64,000 bases of DNA from Lachnospiraceae bacterium KM106-2 (GCA_009731425.1 AP018794.1:1867960-1931959); one strand, 5' to 3'; shown: positions 48,177 through 57,956, numbered from the stretch's first letter. Notes: a model not told the origin generated them from the letters alone. Numbers and translations: made by a program.

Positions 48177-49511
48177 TTATAACATCTGCTTTAACTGTTT
48201 TAGTTCTAAACTAATACATACAATCGTTACCAGTGATGCTACCCCATCGGATATCGCATTACTCATATAAATCGCCTGTACCCCTTGCAACGGTGCCAAC
48301 AGTAAAATGGCAGGGATTACGATAACACCATATCGCAAGAACGCTAAAACACTACTTCTTTTTGGTTTACCAACTGCTTGAAAGTACTGCGCACTTATGG
48401 TTTGCACGCCAACTAGCGGTAACATGGATAAATAGATTCTCATTTCTTTCGCCGTAATCGATACTAAGTTCGTTTCCGAAGTAAATAACCCTACTAACAG
48501 TCCCGGGAACAATTCAATGACAAGAAATAGACCGGTTGATAAAACAAAAGCAGCACTAATGGCAAGTAATAATGATTGTCTCACTCTTTCATACTTTTTA
48601 GCTCCCCAGTTAAACCCACAGATCGTATTATTTCCTTGTACGATTCCGAATACGACCATGTGATAAAAACTAAAAATACTGCTCATGATCGTTACCGCTG
48701 CAATGTCTAAGTCGGTTCCATACTTTAACAAGCTGCGATTGATAAACATATTTACAACGGCTGCTAAGATCTGTACATAGAACGAAGGAAGTCCCATCCT
48801 CATACATTCCCTTAATAAGGCACCTTCCTTCTCTCCGATTCTACGGGTTAAATGGATCATAAAATCAGAACGCTTACAAAATGCCCAAATCACATAAACA
48901 GTTAATGTAGTCTGAGAAATGACAGTCGCAATCGCTGCTCCTGCAATTCCTAAATGAAACCCATAAATAAGGATTGGATCTAAAATTATATTTAAAATGG
49001 ATGTTATCATAATAATCTTCATTGAAGTCTTCGCTTGTCCAATGGAACGTAATGAATTATTCAAGCAATAGCCTGGAATTCCAATGATCGAGCCCACAAT
49101 GATGATTACAATATATATTTTTGCATAAGGCATAACAGAATCCGAAATCGCCAACAAACGCATCACCGGATCTAAAAATACTAGAAACAAAACTGCGAAC
49201 ACACTCAAAAAGATCAGGATATACTTTAACGCCATATAAAGTATGTGCTCTGCTTCCTCCTTTTTTCCCTCGCCTAGCTTAATGGAAATCAGGGAAGATG
49301 TCCCGATTCCAACCAGCAAAACAAATGCCATCTGCAAAATTTGTACCGGCATCGTAATTCCCACTGCCGTTAGTGCATCCGGATTAATCTTACCAACGAA
49401 CATTCGGTCCACGATATTAAAAATTGCACTGCTCAACATTCCTAGAATCGCAGGTATACTTAATTGCCATAATAGCCGGCTTACTTTCTCTTCCCCTAAA
49501 TTGTATTTCAT
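48177..49511 (-). CDS. MATE-family multidrug/cation antiporter
   Basis: Twelve-helix efflux protein, 444 residues. Seen: the first-helix pattern LLWQLSIPAILGMLSSAIFNIVDRMFVG, then ALTAVGITMPV, an INRSLLKYG-type loop at mid-protein, and GFNWGAKKYERVRQ that begins the second half. Closest in pattern to the MepA branch in Firmicutes. Exports drugs or metabolites in exchange for Na+ or H+. Confidence 0.92.
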   Translation of the reverse strand: MKYNLGEEKVSRLLWQLSIPAILGMLSSAIFNIVDRMFVGKINPDALTAVGITMPVQILQMAFVLLVGIGTSSLISIKLGEGKKEEAEHILYMALKYILIFLSVFAVLFLVFLDPVMRLLAISDSVMPYAKIYIVIIIVGSIIGIPGYCLNNSLRSIGQAKTSMKIIMITSILNIILDPILIYGFHLGIAGAAIATVISQTTLTVYVIWAFCKRSDFMIHLTRRIGEKEGALLRECMRMGLPSFYVQILAAVVNMFINRSLLKYGTDLDIAAVTIMSSIFSFYHMVVFGIVQGNNTICGFNWGAKKYERVRQSLLLAISAAFVLSTGLFLVIELFPGLLVGLFTSETNLVSITAKEMRIYLSMLPLVGVQTISAQYFQAVGKPKRSSVLAFLRYGVIVIPAILLLAPLQGVQAIYMSNAISDGVASLVTIVCISLELKQLKQML

Positions 49512-49606
49512 AATTTTTCTTATCTAATTTCCTTTCCTTTTACTCTATCTTAATTCGTGCTTTCAATTCCTTTCTAACAATACAGAGCAATTTAGTAATT
49601 GTCAAC

Positions 49607-49913
49607 TGCTGAACTACTCCTATATGATCCACTCAGCGCATTCAGCATTTCATCAATTGGAGTTATGTATTCCTTCTCCATTTTCCTTATGTGCTTCATA
49701 GGCCTGAATCATCTCATCCTCTCTCCACTCATATAACGCTTTATCTCTGCTGTATTGATATTATCTACCTCTAATGTATATGAAATTGTGACCATCCAGC
49801 TTCACAAAATGTCCATGCCAAGAATAAAACGAATCAACCTCATTCTCCAATTGCACCGGTGTTGTCATATCTGCCTTCTTTAAATTTAATGCTTTTGAAC
49901 AATGTTCCACCAT
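49607..49913 (-). pseudogene. Small DUF6933-like gene, frameshifted
   Basis: ATG at 49911-49913 after a strong GAGGAGG. The product MVEHCSKALNLKKADMTTPV then QLENEVDSFYSWHGHFVKLD stops after 50 residues. A shifted frame continues it (DNINTAEIKRYMSGERMR, then KMEKEYITPIDEMLNALSGS) to a stop near 49607. The SWHGHFVKLDGHNFIYI text resembles the DUF6933 family. Probably inactive. Confidence 0.5.
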
Positions 49914-49939
49914 AGTCTATTCCTCCTCTATCGTAAAAA

Positions 49940-50224
49940 TCAACACATAAATGTGATGTAAAAAGTCTTTTCCTCGAAATACTTCGTTATCAGTTTGTTT
50001 GGAATCAACAAATCCTTGCCTTTTGCGGTAATATGTGATTTTATATTATCCTCTGCAATATGAACCTCCATACGTCGAACATGCATTTCTGTTTTGGCGA
50101 AATCCAATATAACAGCCAGTGCTTCCTGCATATATCCATGTTTTTGATAATCCGGATAAAGATCGTACCCCATCTCACATTCCTGACTCTCTCTGTTCCA
50201 ACAATGAAAACCACAGGTTCCCAC
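49940..50224 (-). pseudogene. Decayed copy of the GNAT gene (3' part)
   Basis: Nearly identical to 47620-47900: MGTCGFHCWNRESQECEMGY at its start, then a frameshift after KSHITAK scrambles the end. The N-terminal 80 residues of the parent are missing. Similarity stops sharply near 50222. A partial segmental duplication. Confidence 0.8.
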
Positions 50225-50379
50225 TTTAAACTAAAAAGAATACTCTTTACTATCGTGAATGAAAAATAATTTTTAATTAGCAACTACCATTATAATAGCC
50301 TCAATCTCTCATTATTCCAACAAGAATTCAATAACTTTTCTCTAAGTCCAAATATAGAACTTATCCTTCTAAATACGCA

Positions 50380-50414
50380 AAAAAGAACTCCTACATAGAT
50401 AAGGAGTTCTTTTT
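50380..50414 (-). terminator. Terminator of the galactan operon
   Basis: Thirteen-base stem AAAAAGAACTCCT/AGGAGTTCTTTTT with a 9-nt loop, 12 bp past the stop of the secreted GH53 gene. On the minus strand a T-run ends it. Confidence 0.82.
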
Positions 50415-50425
50415 CTACACTATAT

Positions 50426-52072
50426 TTAATCCACTTTCCTTAAAATCACATGGTCAATATTTACCCAATTATTAGCATTTGCAATGGTATATAGACCGAT
50501 CTCGCATTGTCCATTCGTAACCTTTATATTATCAATCTTTACAATATTCCATCCTGTATCACTTGTTGGAATTGCTTTATTTTTCTCACTTCCACCATAA
50601 TTTTTAGCGTAGATTTGGCAAGTTTTTTGGCCGCCGCTACTCATAATTGCTGCAGACAATGTATAGTTTCCATCTGGAAGTCCTTTTATTGTCTGGTAAG
50701 CAGATGCCTGGTAAGCTTGTTTCTCCCAAAATGTCAAATTGTAATTTCCTGAATATCCATTCCACTTTGTCTGTGCGGTTGTAGTGGTTGTACCATTTCC
50801 TAACCAAATATTCCATCCAGAAGGAGAAGTCGTTTCACTATTATCCACCTCAAAACTTGGATTACTGATCAAATTATTCTTTGGTTGTGAAAAGATACTT
50901 AATGAATCCAAAGCATTTCCCTTAAAATCAAATAAGGTCAAGTTATCCCAAGGATTTGATAAGATTCCAGTATCTCCGATATATTTTTTACCAGTCTCAT
51001 TGCCCCAATAAGCTCCTTTTGCCGGAATCCACTCTGGTTCCCAGTAAAAAACGCCTAGGCCATGATTATTTGGCACACTCAATACTACGGTTTCTAAATC
51101 ACGCATAAAATCGATCTGTCCTTGAACACTTGCCGAATAACCAGCTGTCTTCTCATCAGCAGAGCTAAAAGAACTTCCTAGGCCATCGCCATCAGACAAA
51201 GTCCAAGCATACGCGGTTTCTACAATACATACATCTTTATTAAATGCTTTGGTAATGTGATTAAGATTCCATTGCAGTTCCTCTAATGTTCCATGCCACA
51301 TTGGATAATAAGTAAGACCTATAATATCAAAATCCAAATTTGGTTTGACCTTCATAAGACTTCCAAACCACCAGTCATATAAGGAATAACTGCCACCATT
51401 ATCAAGATGAAGTACAATCTTTGTAGAAGAACCAGCAACATCTCTTACCCCTTTAATTCCTGATTCTAAAAGTTCTCCTAATTGAGTGAAATCATCTATG
51501 CCGCTTCCGACCTTACCATCATTCCATAGGACTCCGGAAGAGATCTCATTCCCGATCTGCACCATATCCGGGGTAAGACCTGCATCTTTAAAACTTTTCA
51601 TCACGGATTTCATATAGTCGTGTACTTGACTTTTTAATTTGCTATAGGATAAATTTTTCCATGCTTTTGGTTTTGACTGTGTTCCGGGATCGGCCCACCA
51701 ATCACTTAAATGACAATCTAACAACACTTTCATTCCTTTGGACTTTGCTCTTTTCGCTAGTGCAAGCGCCGTCTTAAGGTCATTATGTCCTCCGCCATAA
51801 CTATTTCCTGATTCATCATAAGGATCTACCCATAATCGAATTCTAGCATAGTTACAACCACTACTAGACATAATTTGAAGCGCATCCTGACTCTTCCCAT
51901 TCTGGTAGAACTTACCGCCATGTTCTTCCACATCTGCTAACATAGAGATATCTGCCCCTCGAATAAAGTCGGAATAATTTGTATCACTTTTTCTTGCTGC
52001 CTGTACAACATTGTTCGGAATCAATGTCACAACTAAGATGCAAACCAATAGTAAACCCACAATCCTCTTCAT
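50426..52072 (-). CDS. ganB: Secreted GH53 endo-beta-1,4-galactanase with C-terminal CBM
   Basis: Cuts beta-1,4-galactan side chains of pectin outside the cell. 548 residues: signal peptide (MKRIVGLLLVCILVVTLIP, cleaved near AARK), GH53 barrel about 35-400 with RIRLWVDPYD, acid/base in VQIGNEIS near 176 and nucleophile in CIVETAYAW near 284, then a beta-sandwich carbohydrate-binding domain (about 410-548, NPSFEVDNSETTSPSGW) of CBM61 type. Last gene of the operon; terminator follows. It shares its barrel with the signal-less GH53 at 55114-56181. Confidence 0.93.
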   Translation of the reverse strand: MKRIVGLLLVCILVVTLIPNNVVQAARKSDTNYSDFIRGADISMLADVEEHGGKFYQNGKSQDALQIMSSSGCNYARIRLWVDPYDESGNSYGGGHNDLKTALALAKRAKSKGMKVLLDCHLSDWWADPGTQSKPKAWKNLSYSKLKSQVHDYMKSVMKSFKDAGLTPDMVQIGNEISSGVLWNDGKVGSGIDDFTQLGELLESGIKGVRDVAGSSTKIVLHLDNGGSYSLYDWWFGSLMKVKPNLDFDIIGLTYYPMWHGTLEELQWNLNHITKAFNKDVCIVETAYAWTLSDGDGLGSSFSSADEKTAGYSASVQGQIDFMRDLETVVLSVPNNHGLGVFYWEPEWIPAKGAYWGNETGKKYIGDTGILSNPWDNLTLFDFKGNALDSLSIFSQPKNNLISNPSFEVDNSETTSPSGWNIWLGNGTTTTTAQTKWNGYSGNYNLTFWEKQAYQASAYQTIKGLPDGNYTLSAAIMSSGGQKTCQIYAKNYGGSEKNKAIPTSDTGWNIVKIDNIKVTNGQCEIGLYTIANANNWVNIDHVILRKVD

Positions 52073-52089
52073 AAAAATACCTCCTTATA

Positions 52090-52947
52090 CTAACCTTTTA
52101 CGCCTCCTGCTGCCAATCCATTTTGAATAAAGCGCTGCAACGCCATAAAAATGATCATAATTGGCAGTGATGATACTACCGCTGCCGCCGAGAATAAGGT
52201 CCAGTGTGCTGCAAACTGGTTTGTAATGAATGACTGTAACCCCAATGCTAATGTCTGCTTCTCCGGTGATTGGAGGAACACAGAAGTAATGACATACTCA
52301 CTATAAGTTCCTATGAATGAGAATAAAAATATAACAACCATCTGAGGACTCGCTAGTGGTAAAACGATCCTATAAAATACCGTCCAATGGTTTGCCCCAT
52401 CCACAAGAGCTGCTTCATCCAGCTCCACAGGTATTCCATCAATATAAGATTTTAATAACCAAATATTGAACGCGCTGCCTCCAGCCAATACAAGGATCAA
52501 TGCCAAGCTACTATCCACTAACTGCAGCTTATAGATGATGATGTAATAACCTGATAGCGCCATACTGCTTGGGAACACCTGAAGTATCAATAGAAACATG
52601 AGTCCCATCTTTCTTCCTTTGAATCTTAATCTTGAAAATGCATAAGCTGCTGTTGAAGTCAAAAACAGCTGTAGCACTGCAACGGCCAAACATAACTGCA
52701 TCGAATTAACGACCCAATTTATAAAATCTGTTTCCTCAAAAAGCGCTCTATAATTCTCCAGACTTATTTCCTTTGGAAATAGGGAAGATAAAAAGAAACT
52801 ATCTCCCAAAGAGAAAGAAGACATAAAGATCCATACAGCTGGAAATAAAATTGCGATAATGGTGATCCATATTACAACCCTGCTGATCCATAAGGTAGTT
52901 TTCTCTCCTCTTGTTAATTGTTTTCTGATCGCTTTTTCCGTTTTCAT
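52090..52947 (-). CDS. ganQ: Sugar ABC permease (MalG/GanQ type)
   Basis: 285 residues, six helices. EAA loop ELDEAALVDGANHWTVFYRIVLPL near residue 190. Overlaps the partner permease gene by 1 bp. Imports galacto-oligosaccharides released by the GH53 enzymes, by context with B. subtilis ganSPQAB. Confidence 0.9.
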   Translation of the reverse strand: MKTEKAIRKQLTRGEKTTLWISRVVIWITIIAILFPAVWIFMSSFSLGDSFFLSSLFPKEISLENYRALFEETDFINWVVNSMQLCLAVAVLQLFLTSTAAYAFSRLRFKGRKMGLMFLLILQVFPSSMALSGYYIIIYKLQLVDSSLALILVLAGGSAFNIWLLKSYIDGIPVELDEAALVDGANHWTVFYRIVLPLASPQMVVIFLFSFIGTYSEYVITSVFLQSPEKQTLALGLQSFITNQFAAHWTLFSAAAVVSSLPIMIIFMALQRFIQNGLAAGGVKG

Positions 52948-53864
52948 TAAGAATCTACCTCCTTAAAGGATCCTGACAGATTCATATTTATCAAAGTCAG
53001 TGCTCCAACAATTATAAATACAAGCACACTAAATGTTGCCGCCAGATCATATCGATTTGACCACGTCGTCATCTTATATGTCGTACTCGCCAAGATATCG
53101 GTATACCCGGCATATTGACTTGACATCCTTGCTGGCCCACCTTGTGTAATCATATAGATATTTCCAAAATTATTGAAATTAGATGCAAAAGTTGCAACAA
53201 CTAGCGGAACCGATACTCGAAAGACTAGAGGAAATGTAATATAACGAAATCGTTTCCAGCGATTTGCGCCATCAATCTTTGCTGCTTCATAAAAGGTAGG
53301 CTCGATCGACTGAAGACTTCCCAGGCACACATTGAGCATATAAGGGAATCCTAGCCATATATTTACCATGACAATACCAAATCTAGCCCAAAACACATTG
53401 GTCATCCATGGAATTGACTTTGTAATGCCCAACGTATGCAACAAATTATTGATTCCACCATATTCCTCATTTAAAAGTCCCTGCCATGCAAGAATTGCAA
53501 TGGTTGCCGGCAACGCCCATGGAATAATTAAAATTGCACGATAGAATTTTGATTCTTTCATATTCGGATTATTTAATAATACTGCAAGAAACATACCAAC
53601 AGCATAAGCCCCTGCTGTACTTATCGTAGCAAATACAATGGTCCATCCTAACACCGGAAAAAAAATAGCTCGGATACTTCCGCTAAATACTTCTATGTAG
53701 TTTTTTAAACCAATCCAATTAAAATGTTCAATATGATTCAAATTATAATTGGTAAATGAAATAACAATGGTATAAATGATTGGCAGACATGTCACGATTA
53801 AAATGGACAATAATGCTGGCATTAAAAAAGGATATGCCGCTCTACTATTTCTCTTCTTATGCAT
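52947..53864 (-). CDS. ganP: Sugar ABC permease (MalF/GanP type)
   Basis: 305 residues, six helices. The EAA loop (TFYEAAKIDGANRWKRFRYITFPL) lies near 195. Starts 8 bp after the binding-protein gene. No ATPase gene is in this operon, so a shared MsmK-type ATPase from elsewhere is likely, as in other Firmicutes. Confidence 0.9.
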   Translation of the reverse strand: MHKKRNSRAAYPFLMPALLSILIVTCLPIIYTIVISFTNYNLNHIEHFNWIGLKNYIEVFSGSIRAIFFPVLGWTIVFATISTAGAYAVGMFLAVLLNNPNMKESKFYRAILIIPWALPATIAILAWQGLLNEEYGGINNLLHTLGITKSIPWMTNVFWARFGIVMVNIWLGFPYMLNVCLGSLQSIEPTFYEAAKIDGANRWKRFRYITFPLVFRVSVPLVVATFASNFNNFGNIYMITQGGPARMSSQYAGYTDILASTTYKMTTWSNRYDLAATFSVLVFIIVGALTLINMNLSGSFKEVDS

Positions 53865-53872
53865 GTAAACGC

Positions 53873-55075
53873 CTACTTTCCTGATTTCATCAAACCAATA
53901 CCTTCTGTGATCTGTTTCTCGATATTAGCTGCTGCTTGCGTAGCATCGATCTTCTTATTCAACAATGCCTTCATATTATTTTGGTATGGCGTCCAAACTT
54001 GACCTAATTCAGATACCGTTGGCATCGGTTCGCCGTCTGCGATCTGTTCAATAAAGACTGCTGATATCGGATCTGCTTTTATCTTCTCATTTTGTTGAAA
54101 TTCTAATTTCGCAGGAATACGACTACCAACCTGATACATATCTAAAGCACCATGATCCATTAAATACAAAATGAAATCCCAGGCAAGTTTCTGTTTCTTA
54201 GATTTACTACTTACAAAGCTAACTTGCGTTCCAACCGGTGTTACGAACTTTTTATTATTCAAGGTTGGCATCTTAGCAACCGCAAAATGGGTTCCTGCTT
54301 TCTTTAAACCATCGATATCCCAAGGTCCTCCGATATAAAAAGCAGTCTTCCCATTCTGGAAATTACTCTTAGCAATATCACTGGTAACATTAGACGAAAT
54401 GAATTTATATTTTGTCGCTAACGCTTCAATAAACTGGTAAGCTTTCACTGCCCCTTCATTTCCAAGTCCCAATTTCTTAATATCATACTTGCCATCTGCA
54501 TATGGGAAGATATAGCTATCATATGCTCGTACAAATCCTAAATCATAATAAATGCTTGTTGCATCAAACTGAATACCACCTTGCTTCTCTCCCACCTTTA
54601 GTAATTCGTCCCATGTCTTTGGTGCTTCTTTTATCTTATCGGTATTGTAAAACAAGGTAACTGTTTCAACCGCCAGCGGAGCAGCATACCGTTTTCCATT
54701 GACATAACATGCCTGAACTGCAGCATCTGCATATTCCTCATCTTTATAGAGATCATTTGGAACCTCTGCAACTCTCCCAGCTGTCACATAATCAGCTAAT
54801 TGATCATTTGAAATGCCGACTACTGCATCTGGACCGCTGCTGCTATTGGTTGCTTGCACAAATTGCTGTAAATCCGGAGTCTCATGGACGATCTGTATTT
54901 CATGTCCTGTCTTTTTACTCCACATCTTCCCATACTTTACAATCAGATCTGATTCCACTTCCATATTGGACCAAATAACAACTTTATCTTTGCTCGACTT
55001 TTTACCACACCCCACTAGCGATAACGAACATAGCATAAGCAACATCGATAATCCTAAGATTATTTTTTTCTTCAT
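53873..55075 (-). CDS. ganS: Extracellular galacto-oligosaccharide-binding lipoprotein
   Basis: 400 residues from the ATG at 55073-55075 (MKKKIILGLSML), chosen because GGAGATG lies upstream; an in-frame ATG eight codons earlier would make an odd MERRRCEI start. Lipobox LSLVGCGKK near residue 24. Family SBP_bac_1/MalE type: VIWSNMEVESDLIVKYG, then AAPLAVETVTLFYNTDKIKE and AFYIGGPWDIDG. Member of the galactan uptake operon. Confidence 0.9.
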   Translation of the reverse strand: MKKKIILGLSMLLMLCSLSLVGCGKKSSKDKVVIWSNMEVESDLIVKYGKMWSKKTGHEIQIVHETPDLQQFVQATNSSSGPDAVVGISNDQLADYVTAGRVAEVPNDLYKDEEYADAAVQACYVNGKRYAAPLAVETVTLFYNTDKIKEAPKTWDELLKVGEKQGGIQFDATSIYYDLGFVRAYDSYIFPYADGKYDIKKLGLGNEGAVKAYQFIEALATKYKFISSNVTSDIAKSNFQNGKTAFYIGGPWDIDGLKKAGTHFAVAKMPTLNNKKFVTPVGTQVSFVSSKSKKQKLAWDFILYLMDHGALDMYQVGSRIPAKLEFQQNEKIKADPISAVFIEQIADGEPMPTVSELGQVWTPYQNNMKALLNKKIDATQAAANIEKQITEGIGLMKSGK

Positions 55076-55113
55076 AATCTCACATCTCCTTCTTTCCATT
55101 CAGTAAGCCCCAT

Positions 55114-56181
55114 TTACTCAAAAATCTGAAATACTAGATTTGTTTCCCCACTTTCATCAAATAATGCTTGATTTGCCCAGGAATTACCTAGAACTCCTGT
55201 ATCATTATTATACTTACAGCCTTCTTCTGAAGCCCAAGTACATTTTGCAATTGGAAGCCATTCTGGCTCCCAGTATAAGAAGCCAATCCCCTGTCCATCT
55301 TGAACACTCTTAATTGTCTGGATCAGATCCCTCATATACTCCATCTGCCCACGCTGAGATGGTTGATAAGGGACATTCTTTGCCAATTCCTCTGAATATA
55401 TCATTCCTTTCATTCCAAAGGAACTTGTAGAATAGCCAATTGCTGTTTCTGCCACTAACACCTTCTTCCCAAATGTTTTGCTGATATCATTCATATTATA
55501 TAATAATGCTTCTAGCGACCCATTCCAATAAGGATAGTATGACATTCCAATAATATCGTAGTCTAATTGGTATTCTTCAATTGACTGAAACCAAGTTCGA
55601 TACAGTTGATTATCTGTACCATAGTCTAGATGAATGATCTTTTGGATTTCTGGATCAAAGTCGGTTGCTGCATCTAACCCTCTTTTTAACAACCTAGCCA
55701 TTTGCTCTAAATTCTCCACATGTCCATCCGGCCACAGGAATCCTTTCGTAATCTCATTTCCGATCTGTATGTATTTTACTCTGATCCCGTTTTCTTGTAA
55801 TCTTACTAATGTCTGATATGTATATTCATAGACTTCTTTTTCTAACGCTTCTCCATGAAGTTCTTGCCAAGCCTTCGGCTTGTTTTGTTTCTTAGGATCT
55901 GTCCAGAAATCGCTGTAATGGATATCTAGGATAAAATCCAATTGGTATTTCATAATCCGTTTTCCGATTTCAATTGTGCTCGCCAGATCATTGGTCCCCC
56001 CTCCATAAGGAATTCCTTCTGGGCTATATGGGTTATGCCATAGTCTCAAACGAACCGCATTGACATTTGTTTCTTTCAAAATTTCAAAGATATCTTTCTT
56101 CACCCCATGATGAGAGTATACTGCCCCAGCATCTTCAATTTCATGTAGCATCGAGACATCTACACCATTTATAAAGTTCAT
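55114..56181 (-). CDS. GH53 galactanase without signal peptide
   Basis: 355 residues, catalytic barrel only: RLRLWHNPYSPEG near 45, acid/base in YIQIGNEITKG near 145, nucleophile in KVLVAETAIGYS near 249. No signal peptide or lipobox, so it should act in the cytosol on imported oligosaccharides. It lies between the binding lipoprotein CBM gene and the transporter genes. A pair of inside and outside GH53 enzymes in one operon is unusual. It could be a cell-surface protein exported in an unknown way, but nothing in the sequence shows this. Confidence 0.9.
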   Translation of the reverse strand: MNFINGVDVSMLHEIEDAGAVYSHHGVKKDIFEILKETNVNAVRLRLWHNPYSPEGIPYGGGTNDLASTIEIGKRIMKYQLDFILDIHYSDFWTDPKKQNKPKAWQELHGEALEKEVYEYTYQTLVRLQENGIRVKYIQIGNEITKGFLWPDGHVENLEQMARLLKRGLDAATDFDPEIQKIIHLDYGTDNQLYRTWFQSIEEYQLDYDIIGMSYYPYWNGSLEALLYNMNDISKTFGKKVLVAETAIGYSTSSFGMKGMIYSEELAKNVPYQPSQRGQMEYMRDLIQTIKSVQDGQGIGFLYWEPEWLPIAKCTWASEEGCKYNNDTGVLGNSWANQALFDESGETNLVFQIFE

Positions 56182-56192
56182 ACTATGTCCTC

Positions 56193-56741
56193 CTACTTCA
56201 GTTTCTTTAAAGTAAAATCATCAATCGTTCCCCATCCTCCTGGGCCATTTGCTACTGAAATCCCGATCTTAGCGGTTCCGCCATTTACAACTAACTTCGT
56301 TAACTTTGGTTCATTCCACTTCTTATAACCATTGATCGTCGTCTTTTCCTTGTATGTTTTCCCATCAATTTCAGCATAGATATAGATATCAGGATGATTA
56401 GCTCCATCACCTTGAATCTTACATGATAATTCATAAGAACCCTTTGGCAACTCTTTTACGGTCTGCTCTGCCTTAAACGATACGTCTTGCTCTGAAAAGA
56501 AATGTAAGGATCCTTGCCCAGAAGTCGCATCCGATTTTCTATCATACCAGTCAACCTCATTTCCTTTCGCTTTTTGAACCTTCCATGGATCTAATGTTTT
56601 CTTCTTTTCAAAATCTCCATTTACAACATAATTACTTTTTACCTTTGTTGTTGCTGTCTTTGTTTCTTTCTTAGAACAACCTGCTAATGCTAGGCAAAGC
56701 ACCGTAACAAGACAGATTGCTTTCGTTATCCCTTTTTTCAT
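56193..56741 (-). CDS. Lipoprotein made of one carbohydrate-binding domain
   Basis: 182 residues, first gene of the galactan operon. Lipobox ALAGCSKK near residue 22, a threonine- and lysine-rich linker, then a CBM61-like beta-sandwich: NYVVNGDFEKKKTLDPWKVQ to WGTIDDFTLKKLK. This resembles the C-terminal domain of the secreted GH53 at 50426. No catalytic domain. It would hold galactan at the cell surface near the transporter. Confidence 0.82.
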   Translation of the reverse strand: MKKGITKAICLVTVLCLALAGCSKKETKTATTKVKSNYVVNGDFEKKKTLDPWKVQKAKGNEVDWYDRKSDATSGQGSLHFFSEQDVSFKAEQTVKELPKGSYELSCKIQGDGANHPDIYIYAEIDGKTYKEKTTINGYKKWNEPKLTKLVVNGGTAKIGISVANGPGGWGTIDDFTLKKLK

Positions 56742-56793
56742 AACGCTACCTCCAACTTTTCACATGCTATTAGTAAATATTTTATTTTTAACG

Positions 56794-56840
56794 AAGTAAA
56801 TTATTTACTTAAATATAACATTCCCAAGTTTTAGTGTCAA
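56794..56840 (-). promoter_or_regulatory. Promoter of the galactan operon with LacI-type operator
   Basis: Minus strand: TTGACA (56835-56840), 17-bp spacer, TATATT (56812-56817). Directly after the -10 lies a 17-bp palindrome, AAGTAAATTATTTACTT (56794-56810), so a bound repressor would cover the start site. A related dyad lies before the LacI gene (57940-57956). Confidence 0.78.
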
Positions 56841-56860
56841 TGTAGATAAACAATAAAAAA

Positions 56861-56884
56861 AGATGTATACTTTTGTATACATCT
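56861..56884 (-). terminator. Terminator of the LacI gene
   Basis: Perfect 10-bp stem AGATGTATAC/GTATACATCT, 4-nt loop, seven T following on the minus strand. It separates the regulator gene from the promoter of the galactan operon. Confidence 0.85.
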
Positions 56885-56922
56885 CACAAATTTTACCACT
56901 CATTTATTTTGTTTTTGTGCAA

Positions 56923-57912
56923 CTAGCAGCTCTTTCGAAAGATAGGAGTTCCATTAATATAAACTGTTTTTGTTATGGAACGCCCTTTGAGAATGCGCTC
57001 TTGTAACAGATCTAATGCGGATTCACAAATTAATGGTACATCGATATGAAATGTTGTCAATGGTGGTGAAACATATTGCGCAACTTTCACATCATTGATA
57101 CTAAAAAAAGCAACTCGCTTTGGTATCTCCCAGCCACATTCATTAAATGCTTGTAATGCTCCAATTGCAAGAGTATCACTTGCCACACAAAACGCAGTTG
57201 GAACCTTATCCCCTAATAACGTTATCATTTGCTTGGATATTTTATATCCTTCCTCTACCGAGTAATTATCCGTCGTAAAGAGATAGTCTTCATTCAGCAG
57301 GCCATAATACTTTGCACTCTCGCGAAATGACCATTCTCTAACGTCCATCGCTTCTTGACAGGTATCAATATTACGATCCTTCCCGCCAATAAATCCAATT
57401 GACTTATGCCCCGATTCCACAAAATAATCGACAATCTGAGTAACAACAGAATCCAGATTCGGTCTCACCGAATCAAAGTGTTTTTCATCCGGCGATGAAT
57501 TAATAAAAATCCCATTGCTTGTTAAGGAATATAGATATTCCAATTCCTTACGATCAAACCATCCAATCGCAAGAAATGCACTAATATGAGAAGGGACCTT
57601 CTTTATCCCATCCTCCTTCTTGTATAGTTCCATCTTAATATTTCGTTTCTTTGCCTGTTTCTCAAGTTCTTTTCGGATACTGTTAAAATAAACATCTTCT
57701 AAGTCATCTTTTTCATCTACCCAATATAAAAATGCAACATTTTCTATTGTCGGATTTATCTTTCTCTTCTTATATCCTAACTGATCCGCGACTTTAAAGA
57801 TAGCAGCACGCGTGTCTTCATTCACGGAAATCGTCTCATCATAATTTAAAACTCTCGATACTGTAGCACTTGATACACCAACAGCTTCCGCAATTTGTTT
57901 AATCGTAACCAC
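56923..57912 (-). CDS. ganR: LacI-family repressor of the galactan operon (GTG start)
   Basis: 329 residues. The start is GTG at 57910-57912; AGGAGG lies nine bases before it. HTH: TIKQIAEAVGVSSATVSRVLNYDETISVNEDTRAAIF; effector domain with SVVTQIVDYFVESGHKSIGFIGG and the C-terminal TTFHIDVPLICESALDLL. It lies upstream of the galactan operon on the same strand, separated by a terminator. Related operator dyads stand before it and before the operon, so autoregulation plus repression is likely; the inducer is probably a galacto-oligosaccharide. Confidence 0.9.
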   Translation of the reverse strand: MVTIKQIAEAVGVSSATVSRVLNYDETISVNEDTRAAIFKVADQLGYKKRKINPTIENVAFLYWVDEKDDLEDVYFNSIRKELEKQAKKRNIKMELYKKEDGIKKVPSHISAFLAIGWFDRKELEYLYSLTSNGIFINSSPDEKHFDSVRPNLDSVVTQIVDYFVESGHKSIGFIGGKDRNIDTCQEAMDVREWSFRESAKYYGLLNEDYLFTTDNYSVEEGYKISKQMITLLGDKVPTAFCVASDTLAIGALQAFNECGWEIPKRVAFFSINDVKVAQYVSPPLTTFHIDVPLICESALDLLQERILKGRSITKTVYINGTPIFRKSC

Positions 57913-57939
57913 TGCTCTACCTCCTATGTACTTATATAT

Positions 57940-57956
57940 TACTAAATAATTTACTA
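57940..57956 (-). promoter_or_regulatory. Operator dyad before the LacI gene
   Basis: TACTAAATAATTTACTA, one mismatch from perfect symmetry and close to the operator at 56794-56810 (shared core TAAAT/ATTTA). Confidence 0.6.
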
